Assembly (NCBI GenBank): GCA_002840125.1 | Contig: PGZF01000001.1 | Coordinates: 372,001-436,000 of the forward strand | DNA length: 64,000 nt | Source: Gammaproteobacteria bacterium HGW-Gammaproteobacteria-15 | GTDB taxonomy: Bacteria; Pseudomonadota; Gammaproteobacteria; Enterobacterales; Alteromonadaceae | Reading direction: 5' to 3' | Shown here: positions 8,241-17,761 of the stretch, piece by piece | How the letters are laid out: every line of letters begins with the position of its first letter | Numbering within the stretch: position 1 is the stretch's first letter | Position numbers and translations under genes: made by a program | The notes under the pieces: model-generated | Databases searched by the model: none | The model's input: the letters and a program-made list of their open reading frames with translations, nothing else | Told to the model about the DNA's origin: nothing

Positions 8241-10069
8241 AGCAGCACCTTAGAACCAGAGCGCGCTGGCCAGCGATGATATAACTGCTCGTGTTCTTTC
8301 AGCTTTACCGTCAATCGGGTATAGCTGTTTACAGTGGCGTATTGCGCGAAAAACACATCCAGAATATTGGCAAAAAAGTAAATACCGCTGCCGGCATAAG
8401 ATGACTGGGTAAACTCCAGTAGAATTTCACTGCCGCTGCAGACCGCTACCCGGCCGTTATGGCTTACTCTGGCAGTGCCGGTACTGATCCGCAGGCCACA
8501 AATCCCATCAATAAGCGCCTTGGACTCCGGTGTACAGCGAAAATCATATAACTGCAGTGTTTCTTTTAGCCGGGTTAACGCATCGTCGCCGGTAAAATGG
8601 TTCAGGGTTAAATGATTAACCAATTGCCAGCGACTGGCTTCCTGAAGTGCCGGGCGCACACTGGGTGTCGGCGCATGTAAGCAACGCACTTCTTTGATGA
8701 CATCAGCATGTTTGCGGATTAAAAAGCGTGGTTCGCCACCACCAAAAGGTAAATAAGCCGGTAAGTTACGGTTGCTGCACAGTGCCTGCACCTGCACCAC
8801 CCAGTCTTTGGGTGTGTCAGTGGCATTTACACCGTTAAACTTGCGATCAACCACCGACAAATACATTTCTGTGCCGGTTTCCGAATAGCCTCCGGCCCAG
8901 TCAGCAAATTCCCGCCGGCTGTGCCAGAACATATCCTGCTGTTGCAAATAATCCGGGTGGCCCTGGCTGTAATAAGGGTTCAGGGTTACTTCGTTGCCAA
9001 AAGGGTCGAACGCCTGCACCTGTTCAATACGGATCACTTCGCAAACATCAGCATCAAGGTAACGGGGCACCAGTCGATACTCGTATTGCGAGGCATCCAG
9101 GTTTACCGGCTCCAGCTTCTGGCTGAATAAATTTATTACCGGTGTGCAGCTAAGTAGCATGCTATCGGCGGTGATATGCCGCTCCAGCTCTTCTGCGCCT
9201 TCAGAGAGGTAAAAATACAGTTCAAACTTATCGTCAATATCTGGCCAGGTCGGGTCAAGTTGTTGCAGCTCAACAAATAAAAACTTCTCCGGGCACAGAA
9301 ACTGTTCTATTAGCAAACGATAACCGGCAAAACTACGCTGGCTGTAAGGCACTACCTGATGCTCATCGGCGAAACCCACAGCCTGTAACTGAGCGGCAGA
9401 TAAAAACGTTATTGCTTCGGGCTTACCTGCAGGTGCAATACCAACAGCCAGCAGTTTGCTTAGCAGCAGTTCATACAAGCGATAAACATGGTGGCGCTGG
9501 CCATTTAAGTAAAACCGCAATAACGACACTTCCAGTTCGTGCATAGCGGTATTTTCAAACTCGCACGCCAATTGCAGCTTTAATAGCGCCTTGGCACTTT
9601 GTTGTATCGGTGGCCTTGGCGCATGAAACGGCGTATTTTTAAATTCTGCAGCAACGACATTTAGTGGCCAGACATCAGTGTCATAACAGGCCTGAAAAGT
9701 ACAGGGCTTTAAGCCATCGGTACGGGTTTCAAACTCGGTACCCCGCTTAACAGTAATACCAGAGTTCGATAGATTCTGGCTGGTGAGTTTCAATACTGAG
9801 GTTGAAGGTATTGGCGCCTGATAATCTGGATATAACTGGCCGAGCAAGGCATCAGTCAGCTCCGGAAAGCTGTCATCCAACTTCTGGCGGATCTGTGCCG
9901 TTAACAGAGCAAAACCTTCAATTAAGCGGGAAACATGAGGATCTTCAACATTCTCTTCGCTGATGCGTAAACGGCCGGCAATTTTCGGGTATTGCTCAGC
10001 AAATTCAGCGCCCATACGGCGGATATAAGTCAGTTCACGATTGTAATACTTTAATAATTCATCATTCAT
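8237..10069 (-). CDS. tssF: TssF baseplate subunit
   Basis: A 610-residue TssF (ImpG/VasA family). The N-terminus has the family hallmark LLKYYNRELTYIRRMGAEFAE (split here at the family boundary) followed by YPKIAGRLRI. It forms the dimer around TssG in the wedge. It overlaps tssE by 4 bases upstream and tssG by 4 bases downstream, so all three are coupled. Length is normal for the family. Confidence 0.95.
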   Translation of the reverse strand: MNDELLKYYNRELTYIRRMGAEFAEQYPKIAGRLRISEENVEDPHVSRLIEGFALLTAQIRQKLDDSFPELTDALLGQLYPDYQAPIPSTSVLKLTSQNLSNSGITVKRGTEFETRTDGLKPCTFQACYDTDVWPLNVVAAEFKNTPFHAPRPPIQQSAKALLKLQLACEFENTAMHELEVSLLRFYLNGQRHHVYRLYELLLSKLLAVGIAPAGKPEAITFLSAAQLQAVGFADEHQVVPYSQRSFAGYRLLIEQFLCPEKFLFVELQQLDPTWPDIDDKFELYFYLSEGAEELERHITADSMLLSCTPVINLFSQKLEPVNLDASQYEYRLVPRYLDADVCEVIRIEQVQAFDPFGNEVTLNPYYSQGHPDYLQQQDMFWHSRREFADWAGGYSETGTEMYLSVVDRKFNGVNATDTPKDWVVQVQALCSNRNLPAYLPFGGGEPRFLIRKHADVIKEVRCLHAPTPSVRPALQEASRWQLVNHLTLNHFTGDDALTRLKETLQLYDFRCTPESKALIDGICGLRISTGTARVSHNGRVAVCSGSEILLEFTQSSYAGSGIYFFANILDVFFAQYATVNSYTRLTVKLKEHEQLYHRWPARSGSKVLL

Positions 10070-10557
10070 GCCTGATAATCCCTGATTGTCAGCCCCAGAT
10101 GTACCGGTTCTACTTCTGAGTCAAACATAATATGTTCCGGCTCCGGATCTGCGTACAACAGTGCCTGAATACGCAGTTTAAGCACGCGCTCCATACCGTG
10201 TTCCTGTTCTGGTACTGTTACTTCAACGTCAACAAAGCGCGGCTCAAACCGGCGAATGGTTTGTTCTACAGCACGGCACAACTGCAAGCGGCCTTCATCG
10301 GAGTCAACAACCATCACGGAAAAATCCGGCAGGCCGTAATTCAGCAAACTTTGCGGCAGCTCGGTGTAACTATCAGGCCAGGTATGCCATTGCACTCTGC
10401 TGTTAAGTAAATTCTCCAGATCGCGTCGCACACTCTGGCGCAAGGCTTTTAAATCAAAACCACGCCGGCTGCGGCCACTGTCTTTCTGCCCCGGCGTGTC
10501 GTCAATCAAACGATCGAGTAGTGATTGTTGCAACGGTTGCTTGTGATGCACTTTCAC
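10066..10557 (-). CDS. tssE: TssE gp25-like baseplate protein
   Basis: A 163-residue TssE with a gp25-like lysozyme-fold domain. The motif QSLLNYGLPDFS and the acidic cluster around RFVDVEV fit the family. It joins the sheath to the baseplate. The apparent start is GTG; a second in-frame GTG lies 2 codons on, so the exact start is uncertain by a few residues. Next upstream is tagJ, 20 bases away. Confidence 0.93.
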   Translation of the reverse strand: MKVHHKQPLQQSLLDRLIDDTPGQKDSGRSRRGFDLKALRQSVRRDLENLLNSRVQWHTWPDSYTELPQSLLNYGLPDFSVMVVDSDEGRLQLCRAVEQTIRRFEPRFVDVEVTVPEQEHGMERVLKLRIQALLYADPEPEHIMFDSEVEPVHLGLTIRDYQA

Positions 10558-10577
10558 CAGGTTAGCTCCGTACCCGC

Positions 10578-11390
10578 TCAGGCTGTAACTGCAGAGTCTG
10601 ACAGTGACAACTGACGGACCTCAGTTAAGGTCAGCGCTTCTTCACCAACCAGCAACATCTTCTGGCCGGCGCCGGTAACCAGCTGCTCATGATGTTGCTG
10701 CCAGTTAGTATCTTTGCCCAGCCGCTCTGATACTTTTAAGCTGTCAACATACGTAACTGGCACAAAAACCTCGCCTTGCGGGCCGTCTTTAATCACAATT
10801 TCTGCACGGCGCCAGACGGTATCAAGCAATGACTCTGGTTTTTTCAACTGCAAACTGTCAATTTCGCTGAACTTAGCCAGATAGTACTGGCCATCTGTGC
10901 CAAACAGCTCCAAATAACCTGCCAGGCTGTCGTCCAGATCGCGTACATCTGTCACTGTTTCGCCGTTGATATCCAGCGCTACATTACCGCGCAGGCTTTC
11001 CAGTGTGTTTGCAGCTTTTACTGCGGCATCGGTATCCTGCTCTTTTAACGCCAGACGCAGTGATAATAATGCTTCAAACATCGCATCAGGCTCGCCAAAC
11101 AGTGTGGCTGTCATGCCGCCGTTATAAAAATCGTGCCTTGCCGAAGCCGCACGGATCAACTGGCGTAAATTAACTGCCCCCACCAGAAAATCCGGATGCT
11201 GACGTACCATCATATCCAGTTGCTGATCCGCTTTTTCCAACGCCCCCTGAATACATAACAGCTCAATATAAACAGCCCGCACATCGGCATTGGCCGGATC
11301 ATCACGTAACAGTTGCATGGCCAGCTCGGTGGCTGCAATTAATTCACCTTGTTTTATTAATGCCTGTAATTGTTTCACTGTTAACCTCAC
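10578..11390 (-). CDS. tagJ: TagJ/ImpE accessory protein
   Basis: A 270-residue ImpE-family protein. The first third is a TPR-like region (DVRAVYIELLCIQGALEKAD) and the rest is the ImpE domain with VPVTYVDSLKVSERLGKDTNW. In Pseudomonas, TagJ binds TssB and ClpV and modulates sheath recycling. Here it starts with GTG overlapping the stop of the TssC paralogue by 4 bases. Its presence supports an HSI-1-like system. Confidence 0.88.
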   Translation of the reverse strand: MRLTVKQLQALIKQGELIAATELAMQLLRDDPANADVRAVYIELLCIQGALEKADQQLDMMVRQHPDFLVGAVNLRQLIRAASARHDFYNGGMTATLFGEPDAMFEALLSLRLALKEQDTDAAVKAANTLESLRGNVALDINGETVTDVRDLDDSLAGYLELFGTDGQYYLAKFSEIDSLQLKKPESLLDTVWRRAEIVIKDGPQGEVFVPVTYVDSLKVSERLGKDTNWQQHHEQLVTGAGQKMLLVGEEALTLTEVRQLSLSDSAVTA

Positions 11391-12937
11391 GCCGTAACGG
11401 CTTGCTTAGGTGATAGCTCAGCAACCAGCTTTACTGTTGTAATCATTTGATCTAACTGAAAATGTGGTTGCAGCTGAATAATTGAATAGTAACGTCCTGG
11501 TTCACCGCGTTTTTCTTTAACCTGAATGCGTGCTTCACGCAGAGGATGACGGGCCCGGACATCGTTAGAGGCATCTGTTGATGCAGTGGTATAGTTGTGC
11601 AGCCAGCGCTGCAACTCTTGTTCGCATTGCTCGGCAGAGTGATAGCCGCCAACCTTATCGCGGCCGATCACCTTTATATAGTGAGCAAAACGGGCCACAC
11701 ACAAAATATATTGCAGCATGGCCGATAGCCTGGCGTTAACCGTAGACAGTTTGTTATCGTAACTCTTTGCCAGTTGCACCGATGCATTGTTATAAAACGC
11801 AAAATAATCGCTGTAAGGCACCACAGATAACGGCACAAACCCGTTATCCGACAACTCAGCTTCAAACCTGTGCCCCACCAGCAAGTTAACTGACGGTTTA
11901 TTGCTCTGCTGATACTTCTCCGTTTCATAGCGGCTAACCGGCAAATTACTGACCAAGCCAAAATTATGCTGCCCCGCCTTCATACCACGAATTTGCGCAA
12001 ACCAGCCTGACTCGCTGTAAGCTCTTACCAGCACAGAGGCAAAAGCAAAAGCGGCATTACCCCATAAATAATCGCGCTCCGGATGCGCCAGTGCCTCACG
12101 AAACACAAAGCTTTCAGTACGGGAGCCATCATCTTTGTATGGGCTGCGCATCAGTACCTGTGGCAATACTACGCCTAAAAAGCGCGCATCTTCCATGGCA
12201 CGTAATGCCCGCCACTTTACATATTCCGGTTGCTTAAACTGGCTGCCGATATCCGATACCAGCCCAAGCTCAGAGAAATGGTCTACACCAAACAGCGACG
12301 GATGTGCCGCACAGATAAAAGGCGCAAAGGCCGCTGCCGCAGTGCGGGCTACTTCCTTTAGTGTATCCAGATCGTTAGTTAACTGGCCGGGACGTATTTT
12401 GTGGCTGATCTGATAATCACCAATCAGCACACCAAAAGGTTCGCCGCCGGGCATATCAAATTCGTTATCGTAAATGAGTTTGAAAAAGTCACTCTGGTCA
12501 AAATCGATGGCACGATTAATATCTTTGCTCAATTCAGGCCACGACAGCGACAACAGCTTTACCTTAACCTTTTGCTCCCGATCATGGCGCTCGGTTTGTT
12601 CAGTCAGGTACAGCAAGCCTCGCCAGCTGGCTTCCAGTTGCTGTAACTGGCTATGGTGGATAATGTCATTTAGTTGCAGGTTAATTAAGCGGTCGATATC
12701 GGCAATAGCGCGGCATAGCATGGCGCTGACCAGATTAGCGCTACGCACCTGAGTACAGGCAACATGTTGCAGCCAGTATAAAATAGCCGCTAAAGGCTCG
12801 GGTTCACGCAGAAACCGGGCCAGTACACCACTGCGCTCCAGCCGGGTATAGGCAGGCTGATTAAACTCAGCCTGCTGCAGATCGGCAAAGGATGCAGTAA
12901 ATACATCCTGTGACACAAACTTTACCGCGTCGGCCAT
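11387..12937 (-). CDS. Second TssC paralogue (ImpD-like)
   Basis: A 516-residue member of the TssC/VipB sheath family, distinct from the canonical TssC next door. It keeps the core GGEPFGVLIGDYQ and AHPSLFGVDHFSELG but is more diverged, and the C-terminus is shorter in conserved arginine motifs. A paralogue in this position corresponds to ImpD in rhizobial imp clusters. It has a good GAGG ribosome site before ATG. Whether it enters the sheath or acts as a cap or terminator is not known from sequence. Confidence 0.85.
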   Translation of the reverse strand: MADAVKFVSQDVFTASFADLQQAEFNQPAYTRLERSGVLARFLREPEPLAAILYWLQHVACTQVRSANLVSAMLCRAIADIDRLINLQLNDIIHHSQLQQLEASWRGLLYLTEQTERHDREQKVKVKLLSLSWPELSKDINRAIDFDQSDFFKLIYDNEFDMPGGEPFGVLIGDYQISHKIRPGQLTNDLDTLKEVARTAAAAFAPFICAAHPSLFGVDHFSELGLVSDIGSQFKQPEYVKWRALRAMEDARFLGVVLPQVLMRSPYKDDGSRTESFVFREALAHPERDYLWGNAAFAFASVLVRAYSESGWFAQIRGMKAGQHNFGLVSNLPVSRYETEKYQQSNKPSVNLLVGHRFEAELSDNGFVPLSVVPYSDYFAFYNNASVQLAKSYDNKLSTVNARLSAMLQYILCVARFAHYIKVIGRDKVGGYHSAEQCEQELQRWLHNYTTASTDASNDVRARHPLREARIQVKEKRGEPGRYYSIIQLQPHFQLDQMITTVKLVAELSPKQAVTA

Positions 12938-12980
12938 GACATCCTCATTTGCTTACCTGCTTTGGATAACACCTACGGCT

Positions 12981-13010
12981 CAATGGCTAAGCAACTGCGC
13001 TTAGCCATTG
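12981..13010 (-). other. Hairpin between tssC and its paralogue
   Basis: An 11-base stem CAATGGCTAAG/CTTAGCCATTG with an 8-base loop lies in the 95 bases between the two tssC genes. There is no T run after it on the minus strand, so it is not a standard terminator. It may mark an RNA-processing or stability boundary that lets the two sheath paralogues be made at different levels; that role is inference. Confidence 0.6.
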
Positions 13011-13032
13011 ACAAATGGTGTTGTTAACAGTG

Positions 13033-14526
13033 TTAACCGCCCATCTCAGGGATTTTCGCTACCAGACGCAGCGAGGTAGACAGCTCTTCCAGTTGCAACC
13101 ATGGCCGTAACCAGGCAACTGCATTATAAGAGCCAGGACGGCCAGGGATTTCACGTACCTGAACCTTGGCATCGGCCAGCGGGTAACGGGCCCGTACTTC
13201 CTGACCACTGCCTTCAGAGGCGTTGACGTAGCTTAAAATCCAGCGGTTTAGCCAGACTTCTACATCTTCGGCTTCCATAAAGCTGCCAATTTTGTCGCGG
13301 GCTAATACTTTTAAGTAATGTGCAAAACGCGATGTTGCCATCAGATATGGCAAACGGGCAGAAATGGCCGCATTAGCAGTTGCTTCCGGCGTATCGTACT
13401 TTTTCGGCTTTTGTGCCGTTTGTGCGCCAAAGAACACGGCATAATCGGTATTTTTATAATGACACAACGGCAGGAAACCCATTTTGCCAAGCTCAGCTTC
13501 ACGCCGATCAGTAATACCAATCTCTGTCGGGCATTTCAGATCCGGATCACCATCATCACTCATAAAGATATGACTTGGTAAGCCTTCAACTTTACCGCCG
13601 CCTTCAGCACCGCGAATCGCCGTACAGAAACCATACTGGGCAAAAGCGTTTGTCAGTTTGGAACCCATAACATAGGCTGCGTTCATCCAGCAATATTCTG
13701 AGTGATTGGTGGTTTTCGCCACCCCCTTTTGCGCGTCCAGTTCAAACTCTTCAAAACCAAACTCTTCTATCGGGCTGGTGGCGCTGCCATAAGGCAAGCG
13801 CGCCAGCACGCGGGGCATAGTCAATGTAACAAAGCGTGAGTCATCGCTGTCACGGAAAGAACGCCATTTGGTGTATTCCAGCGATTCGAAAATCTTTTCC
13901 AGATCGCGTGGTTTGGACAGTTCAGTCCACTCGTCAAAGCCGAACAAGGCCGGTGATGCTGCAGATAAAAACGGACAGAAACCCGCTGCCGCCACATTTG
14001 ACATATAGGTCAGTGTTTCAATGTCTTCAGGATGATTAGTAAATTCGTAATCACCGATAATAGCACCATAAGGCTCACCACCTGGAGTACCAAATTCTGA
14101 CTCATATACCTTTTTAAAGGTTTGGCTCTGGTCAAATTCAACGGCTTTGCTTAAATCCTTGTACAGCTCTTTCTTACTCATGCTGATCATGCGGATTTTA
14201 AGTGAAGCACTGGTTTCAGAATTCATTACCAGATGGTTCAGGCCACGCCAGCTGCCTTCCAGTTTCTGAAAAGACGGAGTATGCATAATGGCGGCAAGCT
14301 GACTTGAGATCAGTTCATCTAAACGGTTAATTGCCTCGTTAAAGGTTACCGTTAAGTTTTTATTCCAACTGACAGTGCCACTCAGGGCTTCTTCGGTCAG
14401 CGTGCGTAACAATTCTTCAGCACGGGATGCGTCGGTTTGTTTGGTGGCACCAATTGCCTGCTCTAATAAAGAACTGGCTGCGCCCTGAGCATTATCATGC
14501 TGTTCCAGTAAAGCTTCCGTACTCAT
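13033..14526 (-). CDS. tssC: TssC large sheath protein
   Basis: A 497-residue canonical TssC (ImpC/VipB). Hallmarks are [16 protein letters not shown], the [14 protein letters not shown] motif, [19 protein letters not shown] and a C-terminus ending [11 protein letters not shown]. With TssB it forms the contractile sheath. The gene is 1 base from the tssB stop, so the two subunits are translationally linked. Confidence 0.97.
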   Translation of the reverse strand: MSTEALLEQHDNAQGAASSLLEQAIGATKQTDASRAEELLRTLTEEALSGTVSWNKNLTVTFNEAINRLDELISSQLAAIMHTPSFQKLEGSWRGLNHLVMNSETSASLKIRMISMSKKELYKDLSKAVEFDQSQTFKKVYESEFGTPGGEPYGAIIGDYEFTNHPEDIETLTYMSNVAAAGFCPFLSAASPALFGFDEWTELSKPRDLEKIFESLEYTKWRSFRDSDDSRFVTLTMPRVLARLPYGSATSPIEEFGFEEFELDAQKGVAKTTNHSEYCWMNAAYVMGSKLTNAFAQYGFCTAIRGAEGGGKVEGLPSHIFMSDDGDPDLKCPTEIGITDRREAELGKMGFLPLCHYKNTDYAVFFGAQTAQKPKKYDTPEATANAAISARLPYLMATSRFAHYLKVLARDKIGSFMEAEDVEVWLNRWILSYVNASEGSGQEVRARYPLADAKVQVREIPGRPGSYNAVAWLRPWLQLEELSTSLRLVAKIPEMGG

Positions 14527-14527
14527 G

Positions 14528-15028
14528 TTATTTATCCTCTATGCTTAGATCCTGCGCCAGCTTTTGCAGATCTTCGTTATTGTTAAGCACACGTTCCAGA
14601 ATATTTTCTAACTCTTCTGAGCGATCGATCTTAGTCATCAGATCACGCAGTTTGTTACGCGTTGCCATCAATTTATCCAGTGGTTCAACCTGCTTGACGA
14701 TAGCTGCCGGTTCAAAGTCCTGCATCGACTTAAATTCCAGCTCAACACTGAACTGACTGTCATCACCGGCCAATTTGTTATCTACTTTGAAATTCAGTTT
14801 CGGATTCATCCGCTTTAACACTTCGTCAAAGTTATCGCGGTCAATCTGCACAAAGCGGCGATCTTTTAAAGGTTTTAACGCTTCAGTGTTATGGCCGGCA
14901 AAATCGCCCATTACACCAACAACAAAAGGCAGTTCTTTTTTAACCGCAGCTCCTTCTGTTTCAACGTCATAAGTAATATGCACACGGGGCTTACGCACCC
15001 GGGATAATTTGCTGTGAATACTTTCCAT
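14528..15028 (-). CDS. tssB: TssB small sheath protein
   Basis: A 166-residue TssB (ImpB/VipA). It has the family motif [15 protein letters not shown], then [14 protein letters not shown] and [15 protein letters not shown]. The C-terminal helix ([18 protein letters not shown]) is the part that inserts in the TssC sheath groove and is recognised by TagJ/ClpV. AGGAG precedes the ATG. Confidence 0.97.
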   Translation of the reverse strand: MESIHSKLSRVRKPRVHITYDVETEGAAVKKELPFVVGVMGDFAGHNTEALKPLKDRRFVQIDRDNFDEVLKRMNPKLNFKVDNKLAGDDSQFSVELEFKSMQDFEPAAIVKQVEPLDKLMATRNKLRDLMTKIDRSEELENILERVLNNNEDLQKLAQDLSIEDK

Positions 15029-15086
15029 TGACTTTCTCCTGTTACTCAGCTGTTGTTAATTTCAGTTCATGCCCGCACAAAGGGCA

Positions 15087-16187
15087 TTACTTTTGTTGCG
15101 GTATTCCCGCCAGCCGGAAGTAATGGTTACGGCTGTTGTTATCATCAATAAGCTCCTGCAACAGCTCTGGTAAACTCAGAGTGCTCCAGTGCACAACCTG
15201 CTCCAATGCATACGAAATGGGCGAGTGTGGCTCGGTTTTACGAAAGAATTCGGCTGACTGCTTCAGGCTTAGCAATACCTGCTCGCGCGTTTGCACCTGC
15301 TGCTGTACCGGATCGGCATTACCGACAACCATGCCATCTGCATCTGTTGTCATTGCCTGCTCTGCAGTTGCGGCAAACTGTGCCAGCTTGTCAGCCGCCA
15401 GATAATTTACCGCATCAAGACATTTATTCAGGGCTTTGCTGATAGCACTGGTAGGTTGCGGCTCACCATTCATGGCGGCATCCATGGCCTGCGACAGCAG
15501 CGCAAACTCGGTTATCGCAGTTTCAATTTGCAGTTTTAGTTGCTGATAAAATGCCGCAGACGTTTCTGCTACAGCGTCTTTAATTTGCTCCAGCGTAGCG
15601 ATACCGGCATCTGCTTTTTGCTTCTGACGCTTTTCGTCTTTACGGGAAATATCAGAGGCCCGCTCATATTGCCAGCAGGCAAACTGGCCGTGTGCTGTAA
15701 CGTCAGTTAGCGGAATGCTCAGAATAGGCGTGATAAGGGCGCCGTCACCCTCGTAGCCATTAAGGCCGATTAGAGGCGCAATACGCACTTCCATGCCATC
15801 TTCGTCAGGTTGCGGATACAGGCTTGGCCAAAAATGCTCTATTAACAAGCGGGTCGTTTTAAAACCTGCACTCAGGCCCGCAAAACCATGGGTACGGCAC
15901 AGCGCTTCAATCAGCCAGGCAGCATATTCAAGGTCTTTAACCTGGTTACATAAAATAACCGGGATCTTTTCCGCCAGTGGCCGCCAATCAGACGCCAATG
16001 CCTGAAAATCTTCATCCTCTGCCAGTAAGGCGCGTTCATTCGCCCGGGCCTGGCCACGGGTATCTTTTAACTGGTAGTACTGTGAAGTAGGTGAAATATC
16101 AGTACGCGGATCTATGCCGGCAGGCGCAGCACTCTCCACGCCCTCAATTAACATTTCAAAGTCAATTAATTCACTGTAATCCATCAC
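15087..16187 (-). CDS. tssA: TssA cap/priming protein
   Basis: A 366-residue TssA with the ImpA N-terminal domain at about 1-130 (SAAPAGIDPRTDISPTSQYY, then DWRPLAEKIPVILCNQVKDLE) and a C-terminal part ending HYFRLAGIPQQK. It primes and coordinates tube and sheath assembly. The first codon may be GTG at 16187 or ATG at 16184. There is no strong ribosome site. The size fits short-type TssA. Confidence 0.92.
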   Translation of the reverse strand: MMDYSELIDFEMLIEGVESAAPAGIDPRTDISPTSQYYQLKDTRGQARANERALLAEDEDFQALASDWRPLAEKIPVILCNQVKDLEYAAWLIEALCRTHGFAGLSAGFKTTRLLIEHFWPSLYPQPDEDGMEVRIAPLIGLNGYEGDGALITPILSIPLTDVTAHGQFACWQYERASDISRKDEKRQKQKADAGIATLEQIKDAVAETSAAFYQQLKLQIETAITEFALLSQAMDAAMNGEPQPTSAISKALNKCLDAVNYLAADKLAQFAATAEQAMTTDADGMVVGNADPVQQQVQTREQVLLSLKQSAEFFRKTEPHSPISYALEQVVHWSTLSLPELLQELIDDNNSRNHYFRLAGIPQQK

Positions 16188-16265
16188 AACAACCCAAATG
16201 AGACGTTATCCAGTCAAATATGTTACTTTATTGTTTTAATGATGACAACAGTTAACTAATATTTT

Positions 16266-17036
16266 CTAATTATTCATAAATAGCGGAATCGTTTTGTCCT
16301 TATCGTTAACATTTTGTGGATCGTTATTTACCTTAACCAGAATGCAGGTAACATTGTCCCGCGCACCGGCAACCAGTGTTGAATGCAGCAAAGCCCGGTT
16401 TGCCTCTGCAATGTTGCTATGCGCCAGGTACTGGCATATCTCGCTATCTGTCAGCTCTTTGTTCAGGCCATCGCTACATAACAAAAACAGATCGCCGGGT
16501 TGCCAAACACCGCTGACAATATCAATGCTGACATGCGGATCTACCCCTACGGCACGGGTTATCACATTTGCCAGTTCATGCTGCTCTGCCTCACTGCTAC
16601 TAAGTAAACCTTGCTCTACCATGTCATTTACCTGGCTATGGTCACGGGTTAACTGCCGCAGCTGCTGATGGCGTAGTAAATAGCCACGGCTATCGCCTGC
16701 CCAGAGAAAGTGATAGTGCACTTTGTCCAGTAGCAGCACAACGACGGTAGAGCCCGCTGTATGGCCATCTAAATGCTGCTGGCTGTACCGGCACAGCTCT
16801 GCATTTGCCTGATGCAATGCTTGAGTTATCAGGTTTACGCTGGCGGCTTCGCCGCGCTGCATGGCTAAACGTATGGTGTCTACCACTAACTGGCTGGCGA
16901 TATCGCCGGCAGCATGTCCGCCCATACCGTCTGCCACTACCCATACACCGCTGTCGGCCAGATCCAGACAGGCATCTTCATTTAGCTTTCTGACTAATCC
17001 TTTGTGTGTCTGGGCATGAGAAACGACCTGTTTCAT
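16266..17036 (-). CDS. pppA: PppA PP2C phosphatase
   Basis: A 256-residue PP2C/Stp1-type Ser/Thr phosphatase. Motifs are VADGMGGHAAGDIAS (metal site Asp/Gly), AGDSRGYLLR, LTRDHSQVN and LLCSDGLNKELTD, with the final Asp in GARDNVTCILV. In HSI-1 systems PppA dephosphorylates Fha and turns firing off. It overlaps the tagF stop by 4 bases (ATGA), tying the two negative regulators together. Confidence 0.95.
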   Translation of the reverse strand: MKQVVSHAQTHKGLVRKLNEDACLDLADSGVWVVADGMGGHAAGDIASQLVVDTIRLAMQRGEAASVNLITQALHQANAELCRYSQQHLDGHTAGSTVVVLLLDKVHYHFLWAGDSRGYLLRHQQLRQLTRDHSQVNDMVEQGLLSSSEAEQHELANVITRAVGVDPHVSIDIVSGVWQPGDLFLLCSDGLNKELTDSEICQYLAHSNIAEANRALLHSTLVAGARDNVTCILVKVNNDPQNVNDKDKTIPLFMNN

Positions 17037-17761
17037 AATGAAGATCCGTTTAAATTGATATCAGCCAGTTGCCACTGCCAGCGTTGCCAGTCGCCATTTA
17101 ACATGGCGGCAAACTGCCCGACCTGCGGTAAACCACTGGTAACCAAAGTACAGGGCTCAACATGTTCAGACCCTGTAGTCCACCACAAACAATAACGACC
17201 AAACTGCTGCCGGTAGCTATGATGCAATAAGTTAGCGGCATCAGGTTCTTCTTCTGAACGCAACACCCAGGCTGGCCGCCCCTGGCTGGCAGACATTACA
17301 GGACAGCTTATCTGCGGCTCTTGTGGCCATTTAAACTCTGCTGCCTTTATCGTCGCAAGCCAGGGTTCCAATGAGAAATCATCATCCAGTGTATGCAATA
17401 CCTGCTGCTCTAACACTTCGGCCCAGCCAGACTGCAACCTGGCCTGCACCGGTGTACAGGCCAAAGTCCGGCTAACGGTAAACGGGTAATGCCGCCCCAC
17501 CTGGTCAACGCTTGGCATCAGGCAGCCCATTTTCCCTTCGGTGCCACATACACCCGGTGATATGGCAAAATGCCAGATTGGGCTGGTCAGATAGGTGCCC
17601 AGCCATTCCGATCCCAACTGTTCGCGGCTGACAGCTAAAACTGCCTGCAGCCACTCATTCCAGGCATCGACAAAATCTGCCGTCAGCCCCTGAGTAATAA
17701 AATCGCCGCGACTGGGAATTTTGCCGCATATCCCTATTTCGGTTATAGACTTGCCGGACAA
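17033..17761 (-). CDS. tagF: TagF (DUF2094) T6SS repressor
   Basis: A 242-residue TagF with the domain start IGICGKIPSRGDFITQGL and SDPIW-like segment TSPIWHFAISPGVCG. In Pseudomonas TagF represses the system post-translationally, independent of PppA. The apparent start is TTG at 17761, overlapping the end of tssM by 19 bases in another frame. In some species TagF and PppA are fused; here they are separate and overlapping. Confidence 0.92.
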   Translation of the reverse strand: MSGKSITEIGICGKIPSRGDFITQGLTADFVDAWNEWLQAVLAVSREQLGSEWLGTYLTSPIWHFAISPGVCGTEGKMGCLMPSVDQVGRHYPFTVSRTLACTPVQARLQSGWAEVLEQQVLHTLDDDFSLEPWLATIKAAEFKWPQEPQISCPVMSASQGRPAWVLRSEEEPDAANLLHHSYRQQFGRYCLWWTTGSEHVEPCTLVTSGLPQVGQFAAMLNGDWQRWQWQLADINLNGSSL

